Assembly: GCF_038069945.1 (NCBI RefSeq)
Contig: NZ_JBBPEV010000001.1
Coordinates: forward strand, 1,116,001-1,180,000
DNA length: 64,000 nucleotides
Source of the DNA: Aquabacterium sp. A3
GTDB taxonomy: Bacteria > Pseudomonadota > Gammaproteobacteria > Burkholderiales > Burkholderiaceae_C
Direction: 5' to 3'
The notes beneath the pieces were generated by a model. That model had not been told where the DNA came from. It did no database searches and saw only the letters and a list, made by a program, of their open reading frames with translations. A program made the position numbers and the translations under genes. Positions within the stretch are counted from its first letter, which is position 1. Each line of letters begins with the position of its first letter. This document shows positions 55,484-64,000 of this stretch, piece after piece.

Positions 55484-56989
55484 TCAGCTCTTCCCACCAA
55501 TCGATGCGCCCCAAGCTACGGATCGCGGCATGTTCAATGTCATGAAAACAGCGGTGGCCACCACAGCACCCAAGGCGACAAACGGCGACCCAGGATGCCC
55601 GGCAAACGCTTTCTCACCCACCCCTTGCACCAACATCATGATCAGAACGCGAAATGCACACACGCTCATCGCACGTCTTGCTACAACGCTATCACTTTCG
55701 TCGCGAAGAGAATAGGAAGCGAAAAGATACCTGGCCAATACCCATAAACACGCAAGCACGACGGCCAACAAGGGCAACGTTCCCAGCCAACCTACAGAGA
55801 GCAGGCTTTCAAGCAAAGAGTTGTGCGCAGTAGCAACTGTATTGCCCCATTGGTCAGCATGCGCCTTTGGGAGCACCACGGACACACTCGACAAGCCATA
55901 ACCGATCCACGGAGAATCCTCAACCAGTCGCCATGACGCAGCCCAAATGATCTGACGACCAGTGAATGTAGTCAACTCGTGTACGCTTCCTGTTCGAGAA
56001 AAAAGGGCTGCGGCCATCGATAGCAACTGGTCTTGCAGCCCTGGATAAAACATAACGGTTGCCAATATCGTGGCACCGATCAAAGAAGCCAAGAACCTAA
56101 GAATACCCCACCCTCCGCCCACAAAACCGGAGGCAATAAAGGCCACCGCAACACCCAAAATTGACGACCGGCTATTTGTCAGCAAAAGAGCTGCGGAAAA
56201 TAAAAGCAGCATGACCACATGGAAACGCCACCAACCAGGCGATGTCGAACGCTTCATCATGTAAAAAGCCATGATGCAGGCGACACCCATGATGGGCCCC
56301 AGACTATTGGCCGTACCTGTAATTCCGCGCAGTCGATAATTCGCCATATCCTGGAAGTCACGGGCGAGATTTGGCGATATTGCCATGAATGCGAAAGAAG
56401 CAAGCACAGTAAGAGTTGATGCCCAATACATCGCGCGCCAATAATCCTCGACATCGGCCTGGTCGCCCTGCCCAATCTTGGCTGCGATGATCGCAACCCC
56501 GACCAACGCGATGCCAGCCACCCCCGCGATCAAGACCATTGGAGAATATGTTGCGGACACCATCGCAAACAAGGCGTAGGCAAAAAATGCCAAAGATATC
56601 CAGGACTTCCAGATCGACCTCAAGCCAGTGAATATCCCCAACATAGCCAGCGCCAGCGTGAAAACACCCTTCACCAAACTTTGGAGATCACCGCCGCCGC
56701 CACCACCAAGTCGAACCGTCGCCTCAAATGAAAAATAGACCAGACCTATCAGAAAAAAAGTCAAAAATCTGGCCGGATTAAGAAAATACAAAAACCCGGC
56801 AACCACCACCGCTAATAAAGTCAACAAAATAACTGGAAGCTGCAATAGCGGAACGCCAAAATCGGTGACTATCCAAACCATTGTCACCGAGAACGATAAA
56901 AGCGCGAATCCGAACACCAGGCCCATGAGCGAATCAGCTCCGGCGCGATGATCTTGGTTAACGTAAACCTTGGTATTCATGACCAACAT
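55484..56989 (-). CDS. O-antigen ligase / Wzy-like polysaccharide polymerase
   Basis: A 501-residue polytopic protein with about 12 membrane helices and a large periplasmic loop containing FTGRQIIWAASWRLVEDSPWIGYGLSS and TAHNSLLESLLSVGWLGTLPLL, the Wzy_C/O-antigen ligase signature (the conserved H in AHNSLLE). In a Wzx-containing locus it is most likely the polymerase joining repeat units. It follows the GT4 gene by 4 bases. Start ATG at 56989 has a weak site; ATG at 56980 is an alternative. Lower GC than neighbours. Confidence 0.85.
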   Translation of the reverse strand: MLVMNTKVYVNQDHRAGADSLMGLVFGFALLSFSVTMVWIVTDFGVPLLQLPVILLTLLAVVVAGFLYFLNPARFLTFFLIGLVYFSFEATVRLGGGGGGDLQSLVKGVFTLALAMLGIFTGLRSIWKSWISLAFFAYALFAMVSATYSPMVLIAGVAGIALVGVAIIAAKIGQGDQADVEDYWRAMYWASTLTVLASFAFMAISPNLARDFQDMANYRLRGITGTANSLGPIMGVACIMAFYMMKRSTSPGWWRFHVVMLLLFSAALLLTNSRSSILGVAVAFIASGFVGGGWGILRFLASLIGATILATVMFYPGLQDQLLSMAAALFSRTGSVHELTTFTGRQIIWAASWRLVEDSPWIGYGLSSVSVVLPKAHADQWGNTVATAHNSLLESLLSVGWLGTLPLLAVVLACLWVLARYLFASYSLRDESDSVVARRAMSVCAFRVLIMMLVQGVGEKAFAGHPGSPFVALGAVVATAVFMTLNMPRSVAWGASIGGKS

Positions 56990-56993
56990 CCAT

Positions 56994-58106
56994 TCATGTT
57001 GCTGACGTAGGTGATGCGACGCTTTTCAATGCAGAAATTACGCCCTTGGCGCAACGATCCCATGAGTAAATTGGGGCGAGAGGGTTCTGGGCAAGCTGAC
57101 GGCCAGCCCTGAGCACACGATTTTCAGACAATGTTTTAAGAAGAGCCGATGCGACAGAACTCGGGTCATCAGGAGAAACAAAAATAGCCTGATCTCCAAC
57201 CACCTCTCTCAGAGCAGGTATGTCAGAGCAGACCACCGGCGTTCCGTGGGACAAAGCCTCAAGCGGCGGAAAACCAAAGCCTTCGATAAGAGAAAGAAAA
57301 AGGAAGGCCTCCGCGTGCGCATAGTAAGTATGCAAACTCTGCTCATCAAGGCCACTCACAACCTCAACACCACACAACCCAGGATCAGCAACCCCACATA
57401 TAATAAGCGGCAATGGATCTGCGGACAAATTCCGATAACACTCATATGACGCCAGCAACCCATTTAAATTCTTATGAGGCAGTGAAGAAGCCATTGCGAA
57501 GATATATGGATTTTTTCTTGGCGGCTCTCGCCGAGGCGTCACCAGGGGTATACCATTATGCACTACGTTCATCGAACTGGCGTCGCGACGCACCATCGAA
57601 AGTACGTCATCAGCAGTCGCCTGAGAAATCACTATCAACTGATCTGCAAAGCGAACAGTTCTCAATAGGCCGCCATTAACAATCATCTTCTCCAGCCACG
57701 AGAATTGATCGGGATAATTTTTCGCATACCACAGCGGAATAAGATCATGCACAACGGCCACAGATTTTAATCCCGCAGGCTTGCCAAAAAAACCAGGCAA
57801 AAATCCTTTTGGCGTGAAATATATATTAGCCCCAACTTGACAAGACAGCGCCTGTGCTCCCCAACGTATCCACAACTGGCGCCTCAGCGCTCCTGGTTGT
57901 TGTTGATTCAGCACTCGATGCAGATGTACTTTTTCATGCTGGACGGAGAAGTCCTCTTGACCTCCAGCATTGCATGCCACATGCAACTCCCATCCGTCCG
58001 GCAATAGCGGCGGAATGTGCTCAAGCAATCGCTTTGCATAGTTATATATGCCCATGCTCTTACCCATGCCAGGAGCCAACTCGGCCACATCAAACAATAT
58101 CTTCAT
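56994..58106 (-). CDS. Glycosyltransferase family 4 protein
   Basis: A 370-residue GT-B enzyme. The C-terminal domain has PYIFAMASSLPHKNLNGLL and the nucleotide-sugar motif AEAFLFLSLIEGFGFPPLEALSHGTPVVCSDIPALREVVGDQA, where the E(x7)E pattern (EGFGFPPLE) is diagnostic of GT4. It should add a sugar to the lipid-linked repeat unit at the cytoplasmic face. Its ATG overlaps the previous stop by 4 bases (ATGA). Donor sugar unknown; GDP-sugars are plausible because gmd is in the operon. Confidence 0.88.
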   Translation of the reverse strand: MKILFDVAELAPGMGKSMGIYNYAKRLLEHIPPLLPDGWELHVACNAGGQEDFSVQHEKVHLHRVLNQQQPGALRRQLWIRWGAQALSCQVGANIYFTPKGFLPGFFGKPAGLKSVAVVHDLIPLWYAKNYPDQFSWLEKMIVNGGLLRTVRFADQLIVISQATADDVLSMVRRDASSMNVVHNGIPLVTPRREPPRKNPYIFAMASSLPHKNLNGLLASYECYRNLSADPLPLIICGVADPGLCGVEVVSGLDEQSLHTYYAHAEAFLFLSLIEGFGFPPLEALSHGTPVVCSDIPALREVVGDQAIFVSPDDPSSVASALLKTLSENRVLRAGRQLAQNPLAPIYSWDRCAKGVISALKSVASPTSAT

Positions 58107-59218
58107 TGAAAACTTGCCTTAGCCGAAACTACAGCATCATAAATTCCTTTTGCTGCATTCTCATATGAGTAAAATAACACATGCCGCCTTGCATGACGAG
58201 ACATCGATTGCCAAAGATCTGAATTAGAGAGCAAGCGAGCAGACGCCTCAACCCACAAGTCAATATCCAGATTCAAAACATACCCATTTTCTCCGTCAAT
58301 CACCAGATCATTTGCCACTCCCGCCATTGGAGTCACCAATACGGGGACACCCGCAGCGAATGCCTCATTGGCAACCACACCCCACGTATCTATCTGCGTG
58401 GGAAACAACATCACCTTGGCTGAGGCATAATACTGAGGTAGATCACCTTGTTTAACGAAGCCAGAGAATTCAACTCTCACCTTTGGCGACGAGGCCTGAG
58501 CCAATTTTCGCAACTCCACATCCATGTCACCTGAGCCCATCATGAGGACTGTCACCTGGCGTCCCAATACTTCCGCAACGCCAGCAGCCACACGAATGGC
58601 AAAGTCAGGATTTTTTGCTTTTATAAAACGCGCGCTGAAGACGAAGTCGTATGGGCGAGCGCCACGGCACTCATAACCATACAAATCATTGTTGGCACAG
58701 AGTTGGGACTGAAAAATACGCGAATCATCGACTCCATAAGCCCGATACAAATCAAAAGAACCATTGCTGGCACCAATGAATGCTTTAGTCCCTGCATAAA
58801 CCCAACGACGAACAAAGCGATGCACCCAGGTGAGCGTCTGAAACTCGGTGTAATAAGTCCCATCGGTCATTGCCACATGCTTGGCGCCATGCAGTCGAGC
58901 ATACAGATACGCCAACAAAAAAGTTGGATTAAAGCCTGTCGTCACGATGACATCGGGCTGGAAATCACGCAGACGCGTCCAAGCATCTGGATTACAGTGC
59001 ACAAACTTTCCTGAATAACTAAAGAACCTCTCTTCAAAGTAAACTTGCTTGTATGAGGCCTGCTGCAAATCCCACGCTCTGTCAGGCTCTCGCCCCGAAC
59101 AAAAAAACACGCAAAAATCAATTTCTTTGTTCTTGGCCAATATTTCGTAAACAGGAATCCTATATGGCGCTGGTATATTAGTCACCATCGCCACTTTTGT
59201 TATTCCGGTAGTCTTCAT
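58103..59218 (-). CDS. Glycosyltransferase family 4 protein
   Basis: A 371-residue GT-B enzyme. N-terminal VTNIPAPYRIPVYEIL and C-terminal YASAKVMLFPTQIDTWGVVANEAFAAGVPVLVTPMAGVANDLVIDGENGYVL are typical of GT4; the usual first Glu of the motif is replaced by Asp (TQIDTWGVVANE), as in several relatives. It probably adds another repeat-unit sugar. It overlaps both neighbours by 4 bases, so translation is coupled. AT-richer composition than the chromosome around it. Confidence 0.87.
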   Translation of the reverse strand: MKTTGITKVAMVTNIPAPYRIPVYEILAKNKEIDFCVFFCSGREPDRAWDLQQASYKQVYFEERFFSYSGKFVHCNPDAWTRLRDFQPDVIVTTGFNPTFLLAYLYARLHGAKHVAMTDGTYYTEFQTLTWVHRFVRRWVYAGTKAFIGASNGSFDLYRAYGVDDSRIFQSQLCANNDLYGYECRGARPYDFVFSARFIKAKNPDFAIRVAAGVAEVLGRQVTVLMMGSGDMDVELRKLAQASSPKVRVEFSGFVKQGDLPQYYASAKVMLFPTQIDTWGVVANEAFAAGVPVLVTPMAGVANDLVIDGENGYVLNLDIDLWVEASARLLSNSDLWQSMSRHARRHVLFYSYENAAKGIYDAVVSAKASFQ

Positions 59219-60525
59219 GACTTCCCCCCAGCGATGCGCAACGAACGTGCATCGCGCCTGATGACCCGACGCATGATCAACAACAGTGTTGTAATTGCAA
59301 GCAGATTCCCAATGGCCACCACCAAAATTGACTCAGCAATAAAATAGAAAGTGAAGATCAACTGCACTGCGTAGGCTGCCATTGACGCCATCAGCCAGAC
59401 ACGCTGGATGCTGAGGCAAAAGCAGGCCCGCTCAAACACAAAATTTACTGCAAATAAGGTGGCCGCAACAGCATTGACTGTCATCAGCCCCCATAACAAG
59501 TATTTGTCCACCCTGTACAAGTCAGCGACCCATGGTGTAACAACGGCCACCAGAAACGAGGTGGCCAGGGTGACCAACATACATCGCACTGTTTGGGCCC
59601 TAACTGCTTCTCCGAAAGCCTGCGCCCCTTCAGATTGCCCGATGGTCAAGGCTCGCATCACACGGCCGTTCCAACTGGTCAAAGGCAACAACATCAAGGC
59701 CATCCATTGCAAACCGATGGCGACCAAACCAACGCCTGCAGCACCGTGGGATGCTTCTGCAAGATAAATACAAGCCAGCCAATTGGTTGCGTTATTCAAC
59801 ACGGTAGCGGCAATACTCGGAATAGCACGCCGAAACTGCTGTTTTGCCTGCCCCCGCAACTCATGATCCGATGCAGAGCCAATTTCCGAATTACGTCCTC
59901 GCCACCACATCCAGACAAGCAGAGACATTGCTGGCAGAACGCCCGCCCCCGCAGCTAGCCACAACACCCCGCTCAATCCCACAGTTGTAATTAAGGAGTA
60001 TGCCAAGAGCAAGGCCGTCAAGGTCCAAGCCAGACTCCACATTGCCGCACGACGTGATGCATTCACTCCGTGCGCCAAACCCATGACGAACGGGGTCAGG
60101 AGTTGCCCCAACACCAACATAGCTGAAACCGACACCACCAACGCCCAATCCAAACCGACGGAGTCGTGCAAACCAACAGCCTGCATCATGGTTAGGCAGC
60201 CTGCGAAGGCGGCGAAGGCGCTGAGCAACAAGGTGCCGAAGTGAGCCCGCACCAAACGCCAACAAAAATCAGGGCTTGCGCCCCTTGCTCCCATCATGGT
60301 CGCGTTGTTTGCCAGCGCGGAAGCCATGGGAGACGTTGGGCTTGCCGTGGTAATCAAAAGACCCGAATACATGCCTAACGCCTGAACTCCGAGGATCCGG
60401 GATACCAACAACGAAACCACAAAGCCAAGAAGCCTCCCGAGCAAATTGGAGGCCAGCAGCCACAATTCTGGCGACCATCGCCTGTGCCACGCAGCCGAGA
60501 CCAGGTGCTTCGCTGCGCTGATCAT
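59215..60525 (-). CDS. Polysaccharide flippase, Wzx/MATE-like
   Basis: A 436-residue membrane protein with about 12 helices in the MATE/Wzx (polysaccharide biosynthesis) fold; the N-terminal LLASNLLGRLLGFVVSLLVSRILGVQALGMYS is characteristic. It should flip the undecaprenyl-linked repeat unit to the periplasm for the polymerase. It lies 24 bases after gmd and overlaps the next GT4 by ATGA. Confidence 0.85.
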   Translation of the reverse strand: MISAAKHLVSAAWHRRWSPELWLLASNLLGRLLGFVVSLLVSRILGVQALGMYSGLLITTASPTSPMASALANNATMMGARGASPDFCWRLVRAHFGTLLLSAFAAFAGCLTMMQAVGLHDSVGLDWALVVSVSAMLVLGQLLTPFVMGLAHGVNASRRAAMWSLAWTLTALLLAYSLITTVGLSGVLWLAAGAGVLPAMSLLVWMWWRGRNSEIGSASDHELRGQAKQQFRRAIPSIAATVLNNATNWLACIYLAEASHGAAGVGLVAIGLQWMALMLLPLTSWNGRVMRALTIGQSEGAQAFGEAVRAQTVRCMLVTLATSFLVAVVTPWVADLYRVDKYLLWGLMTVNAVAATLFAVNFVFERACFCLSIQRVWLMASMAAYAVQLIFTFYFIAESILVVAIGNLLAITTLLLIMRRVIRRDARSLRIAGGKS

Positions 60526-60549
60526 GAAACTATGCCCTCCCGGGCCTGA

Positions 60550-61680
60550 TCATTCGTGGTAATCGTAAGCTTGGTAACCGGCGCCCTTCACCAGCTCATC
60601 CCGCTTGGCACTGGTGTAGTCGCTCTGCACCATCTCGCGCACCAGTTCATGCAGGGTGATCTTAGGCGTCCAACCGAGCTTTTCCTTGGCTTTGGCAGGG
60701 TCACCCAACAGGGTTTCGACCTCGGTGGGGCGGTAGTAGCGTGGGTCCACCCGCACGATCACATCGCCCACCTTGCACGCGGCCAGCATCTCACCACCCA
60801 CGGCTTCAACCTTAACGACCTTGCCAATCTCTTGCTCTCCTTCGCCCTCAAAGGCCAAGGTAACGCCCAGCTCTTTGGCCGAGAACTCCACGAACTCGCG
60901 CACGCTGTACTGCACGCCGGTCGCGATCACGAAGTCTTCGGCCACGTCTTGCTGCAGCATCAGCCACTGCATCTCGACGTAGTCTTTGGCGTGACCCCAG
61001 TCGCGCAACGCGCTCATGTTGCCCAGGTACAGGCAATCTTGCAGGCCCAGCGCAATGCGGCTGATGGCGCGCGTGATCTTGCGCGTCACGAAGGTTTCGC
61101 CACGCACCGGGCTTTCGTGGTTGAACAGCACGCCGTTGCAGGCATACATGCCATAGGCCTCGCGGTAGTTCACCGTGATCCAGTAGGCGTACAGCTTGGC
61201 CACCGCATAAGGACTGCGAGGGTAGAACGGCGTGGTTTCCTTTTGCGGAATCTCTTGCACCAGGCCGTACAGCTCAGAGGTTGAGGCCTGATAGAAGCGG
61301 GTTTTCTTTTCCAGCCCCAGGATGCGGATGGCCTCCAATAGCCGCAGCGCGCCAATGCCATCGGCGTTGGCCGTGTACTCGGGCTCTTCAAAGCTCACGC
61401 CCACGTGGCTTTGGGCGGCCAGGTTGTAGATCTCGTCGGGCTGCACTTTCTGCACGATGCGCACCAGGCTGGTGCTGTCCGTCAGGTCGCCGTAATGCAG
61501 GATGAAGTTGCGGTTGTTGACGTGCGGATCTTGGTACAGGTGGTCGATGCGGTCGGTGTTGAACAGGCTGCTGCGGCGCTTGATGCCGTGCACCTCGTAG
61601 CCCTTGTTCAACAAAAACTCGGCCAGGTAAGAACCGTCCTGCCCGGTGACGCCAGTGATCAATGCTACTTTTTTGGTCAT
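60550..61680 (-). CDS. gmd: GDP-mannose 4,6-dehydratase
   Basis: A 376-residue short-chain dehydrogenase/reductase-type enzyme that makes GDP-4-keto-6-deoxymannose, precursor of GDP-fucose, GDP-rhamnose or related sugars. The NADP motif [12 protein letters not shown], the STSELYG segment, the catalytic [10 protein letters not shown] (Tyr-x3-Lys) and the [19 protein letters not shown] segment are all intact. GC content returns to the chromosomal level here, unlike the downstream glycosyltransferases. It overlaps epsI by ATGA. No following reductase (fcl or rmd) is seen in the window. Confidence 0.97.
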   Translation of the reverse strand: MTKKVALITGVTGQDGSYLAEFLLNKGYEVHGIKRRSSLFNTDRIDHLYQDPHVNNRNFILHYGDLTDSTSLVRIVQKVQPDEIYNLAAQSHVGVSFEEPEYTANADGIGALRLLEAIRILGLEKKTRFYQASTSELYGLVQEIPQKETTPFYPRSPYAVAKLYAYWITVNYREAYGMYACNGVLFNHESPVRGETFVTRKITRAISRIALGLQDCLYLGNMSALRDWGHAKDYVEMQWLMLQQDVAEDFVIATGVQYSVREFVEFSAKELGVTLAFEGEGEQEIGKVVKVEAVGGEMLAACKVGDVIVRVDPRYYRPTEVETLLGDPAKAKEKLGWTPKITLHELVREMVQSDYTSAKRDELVKGAGYQAYDYHE

Positions 61681-62405
61681 TTATGAGAACCGCTCAATCC
61701 AAACAAACGGGGGCGCAGTGACGGCGCGATGGCCTGCTCAAGATCACGGGCAAACTGCTCATGGACTTCAAACTGCTGATCATTGTCGGCGCCCAGTGAC
61801 GAAATCCGAACCAGGAATCCATCCACGATTTTGCCTTGAAGGCCGTACTTGAACTGCTGGATGCGCCGAGACAAGCCGGGCAAGGCGGTGGTGTCGTCCA
61901 AAGTCACCCAGTAACTGATGGGTTCATTGTGCCGTGAGCCAACACGCGTGGCCACCAAGCGACTGGCAATGACCGAATGGTCTTTGAGTGCGAATGCGTT
62001 CTCGGCCACTTTCTTGATCAGATAGCCTTGAGCCGCATAACAGAACTCGGGACGGTGCGCCGCGGTGTTGAACGAGTTCTGGTTCTTGCCATACGCCAAT
62101 GACAGCATCACCAGCTGTCCTTTGGAGTTGACATAGCTTCGTCCGATGGTTTGCGAGTAGAACTCCGCCAGCGTGGCCTCCACCGTCGGATCCACCACCA
62201 CCGCCGGGCCGTTGTCAAGCAATCGCCAGTCGCCAAATTGTTTTGGAATGTCCTGCTCCAGATTCAACGCCGGCAGTTCATCGGCCATCACGCGGGTGGG
62301 CGTCAGGGCCTGGGTCAGCCCATAAGACCCGCCCACCATGAGCAGGGCGGCCACCATCACGGCCACGGGCCATTTGATGGGCGAGGGTTCATTTGCGACG
62401 GCCAC
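61677..62405 (-). CDS. epsI: EpsI, exosortase B-associated protein
   Basis: A 242-residue protein with an N-terminal membrane helix ([21 protein letters not shown]) and the EpsI domain ([53 protein letters not shown] with conserved His/Cys, [12 protein letters not shown]). EpsI accompanies exosortase in exopolysaccharide loci and often fuses to it. The GTG at 62405 is preceded by a perfect AAGGAGG at 5 bases; this makes a 17-base overlap with xrtB and replaces an upstream ATG at 62423. Confidence 0.92.
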   Translation of the reverse strand: MAVANEPSPIKWPVAVMVAALLMVGGSYGLTQALTPTRVMADELPALNLEQDIPKQFGDWRLLDNGPAVVVDPTVEATLAEFYSQTIGRSYVNSKGQLVMLSLAYGKNQNSFNTAAHRPEFCYAAQGYLIKKVAENAFALKDHSVIASRLVATRVGSRHNEPISYWVTLDDTTALPGLSRRIQQFKYGLQGKIVDGFLVRISSLGADNDQQFEVHEQFARDLEQAIAPSLRPRLFGLSGSHK

Positions 62406-63306
62406 GTGCGCCTCCTTGATCATCAAAACGCACTGCCAGCACCCGGTCAAACGCATAAGTCAACGTCAAGGCCACCGCGAACAGCACCAGGCCAGCAAAA
62501 CCGTGCATGAAACCTTGACCGGCCTCATCCCCGAGGTGATAAGTGATCAGCACCAGGATGATCACCCGCGTCACGTTCGCAATGAAGGAAATGGGCACGA
62601 TGGCAATGGCCAGAATGACATTTCGCGCCTTGGACTGGTAATTCATGATGTTCATGTACAGCAGGCCCAGGGCCTCCAGCGTGAACAAGGAGTTCAACCC
62701 CGAACACGCGTCAGCGACCAACAACTGGTAGGGCCCCACCGTCAGCATCACGCCAGTGCGGCCAATGGGGTATCCCGCCCAGTAGAGGATGTTTTCGGCC
62801 ACGACCGACACCGCGCTCTTGAGCGGCAGGGTCAGGGCCTGAACCACCGACGCCGGCAGCGGAACCATGAACAACAGGAAAAACAACGGAAACCACGCCT
62901 TGCGCAGCGCCGATTTGCCATGCAGCAGCAAAAAACCAGCGATCAAAACCAGCATCTGAGATGCCACTTCGATCTCGATCATCTGCTGAGAGCGCGCGAC
63001 GGAAAAAATCACCACCCCAGCCGTCAAGAACGCAAACCCGGAAAACACCGCAGGCCGGGCCGGGCCCTCGAATATGGTTTGCCGATTGACCCACAGCAAC
63101 CAGGCGGCGGCCCCCAGGATCAGAGGCCCATGGCCCTGCTCATCGGTGGTCCAGGTGGTTCTCGCCAGCTCCATGTACGCCGGCGCGTACATGACTGCAA
63201 ACGCCAGAAGGAAAACCACGATGGCTTGGACAGACACGCCACCGCGTGCGCCCACGGGGGCCGACCACCATGGCAGCGGTGGCGAAGCAGAAGAAGTAGT
63301 GCTCAT
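62389..63306 (-). CDS. xrtB: Exosortase B (XrtB/EpsH), PEP-CTERM sorting transpeptidase
   Basis: A 305-residue integral membrane protein with about eight helices. The catalytic triad of exosortases is visible: Cys201 in ADACSGLNSL, Arg247 in IANVTRVII and His268 in GQGFMHGFAG. It cleaves PEP-CTERM signals, such as that of the protein at 13026-14420, and ties their export to exopolysaccharide. It is the first gene of the eight-gene minus-strand operon and translationally coupled to epsI. The ATG at 63306 is used; the weakly marked start leaves some doubt. Confidence 0.93.
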   Translation of the reverse strand: MSTTSSASPPLPWWSAPVGARGGVSVQAIVVFLLAFAVMYAPAYMELARTTWTTDEQGHGPLILGAAAWLLWVNRQTIFEGPARPAVFSGFAFLTAGVVIFSVARSQQMIEIEVASQMLVLIAGFLLLHGKSALRKAWFPLFFLLFMVPLPASVVQALTLPLKSAVSVVAENILYWAGYPIGRTGVMLTVGPYQLLVADACSGLNSLFTLEALGLLYMNIMNYQSKARNVILAIAIVPISFIANVTRVIILVLITYHLGDEAGQGFMHGFAGLVLFAVALTLTYAFDRVLAVRFDDQGGARGRRK

Positions 63307-63611
63307 GGGCAAAAGAAATGAATGACGGCTGGGCGCAAGCACCAGCACGGCTGATTGTTACCCAATCGCCCGACAAGTTCCCCCAGAAACAACCTGGGAA
63401 CAACCCCCGTATCGAGGAACTTACCCCTTGACGGGGGGGACAGAGAGAGTGCGGGCACGGTGAGAATGTCACGGTTGCGGGAAGTCCCTCCCCCCGACTC
63501 GATGGCTTTCCCTGACAGAAGATTCAAGCCCGCTCCCTAGAATGACGACAAACAGTCAACGCGGCCCGTGCCGCCAGACCCAACAGATCAACCCCACCCG
63601 AGGGGCGGCTT
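63307..63611. other. Divergent regulatory region between xrtB and the wecG-like gene
   Basis: This 305-base gap has no gene. It holds a perfect inverted repeat CCCCCGT (63404-63410) / ACGGGGG (63431-63437) that could be an operator, and a possible -10 TAGAAT (63538-63543) for the plus-strand gene with only a poorly spaced CTGACA upstream. No GG-N10-GC sigma-54 site was found by eye. Confidence 0.4.
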
Positions 63612-64000
63612 ATGAGACATCCAGATCCGAATTTTGGCTACCCATCCTTGTCGTTCGTCGAGCACGAGCGTCGGCTTGAGCGCGCCAAGATGAGTTCGGG
63701 CAAGCATTTCATGCGACGCGGCGCCAACGTTCTTGACTCACACATCGATGCCATCGGCTGGGACGAGGTCGTTTCGCGCATCGCCGCGTGGGCCGGTCAA
63801 CGGCAGTCCCGTTACGTGGCGTTCTGCAACGTGCACTCCGTGGTCACCGCCTCGCAGGATGCAACGTTCAACAAGGCCCTGGAACAAGCCGACCTGGCCC
63901 TGCCTGACGGCGCTCCCGTGGCCTGGGCATTGCGTCGCGAAGGTTTTGACAAGCAGCAACGCATCAACGGTCCTGACCTGATGTGGCGCTACCTGGAGGT
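63612..64000 (+). CDS. WecG/TagA/CpsF family glycosyltransferase, 5' part (cut by window end)
   Basis: An open frame of 129 codons from the ATG at 63612 to the window end. The product contains IDAIGWDEVVSRIAAWA, CNVHSVVTASQD, ADLALPDGAPVAWALRREG and INGPDLMWRY, the N-terminal hallmarks of GT26 (WecG/TagA/CpsF) enzymes, which transfer a sugar to a lipid-linked intermediate, often the second sugar of the repeat unit. An N-terminal extension of about 40 residues is present. It is divergent from xrtB and probably starts another EPS transcription unit. Confidence 0.88.
   Translation, partial: MRHPDPNFGYPSLSFVEHERRLERAKMSSGKHFMRRGANVLDSHIDAIGWDEVVSRIAAWAGQRQSRYVAFCNVHSVVTASQDATFNKALEQADLALPDGAPVAWALRREGFDKQQRINGPDLMWRYLE

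Noticed and set aside
63307..63611. Sigma-54 promoter for the EPS operon
   Set aside because: PEP-CTERM/EPS loci are sometimes RpoN-dependent, but no GG-N10-GC element with good flanks was found on either strand.

Overview
The window is a high-GC, densely packed bacterial chromosome segment. Gene content (betaproteobacterial-style tmRNA, ubiH/ispB ubiquinone genes, LemA/M48 pair, EpsD/EpsF/EpsG polysaccharide genes with exosortase B and EpsI, PEP-CTERM protein) fits an environmental Burkholderiales bacterium of the Leptothrix/Aquabacterium/Ideonella type; genus is an inference.

Layout. 0-3.3 kb: 3' end of secA, argJ and an HD-GYP protein. 3.4-3.8 kb: one-piece tmRNA (ssrA) with terminator. 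3.8-5.5 kb: an AbiEi/AbiEii-type toxin-antitoxin islet directly behind tmRNA. 5.5-10.6 kb: DabA-DabB inorganic-carbon transporter with a divergent LysR regulator. 10.6-12.8 kb: katG. 13-14.4 kb: secreted PhoX-like PEP-CTERM protein. 14.4-19.3 kb: CBS/nucleotidyltransferase protein, dicarboxylate/amino-acid symporter, a yybP-ykoY manganese riboswitch in front of a GDT1/UPF0016 exporter, and a patatin. 19.3-24.8 kb: a metal-handling cluster (two small secreted proteins, TolC-like lipoprotein, Tat-exported multicopper oxidase, DUF411 protein, ChrA) ending in an octanucleotide repeat. 24.8-39.9 kb: housekeeping genes (RNA methyltransferase, tRNA-Pro, ispB, ubiH, proA, fpr, queC, lemA/M48 protease, PTS IIA/HPr). 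40-49.7 kb: a degenerate histidine-kinase/receiver protein, TlpA-like thioredoxin, yhdP, glnE and a rhombosortase-like protease.

49.8-64 kb is an exopolysaccharide locus. epsD-epsF-epsG run on the plus strand. An eight-gene minus-strand operon follows, in transcription order xrtB, epsI, gmd, wzx-like, two GT4 glycosyltransferases, O-antigen ligase/polymerase-like and a membrane-anchored GH39-like glycosidase. A WecG/TagA/CpsF-type glycosyltransferase is cut by the right edge. The central genes (about 51-60.5 kb) look less GC-rich than both flanks, which suggests an exchangeable serotype-like core. Together these genes would make a nucleotide sugar (gmd), build and flip repeat units (WecG, GT4s, Wzx), polymerise them and control chain length (Wzy-like, EpsF, EpsG), trim them (GH39-like), and tie export to exosortase-dependent PEP-CTERM protein sorting.
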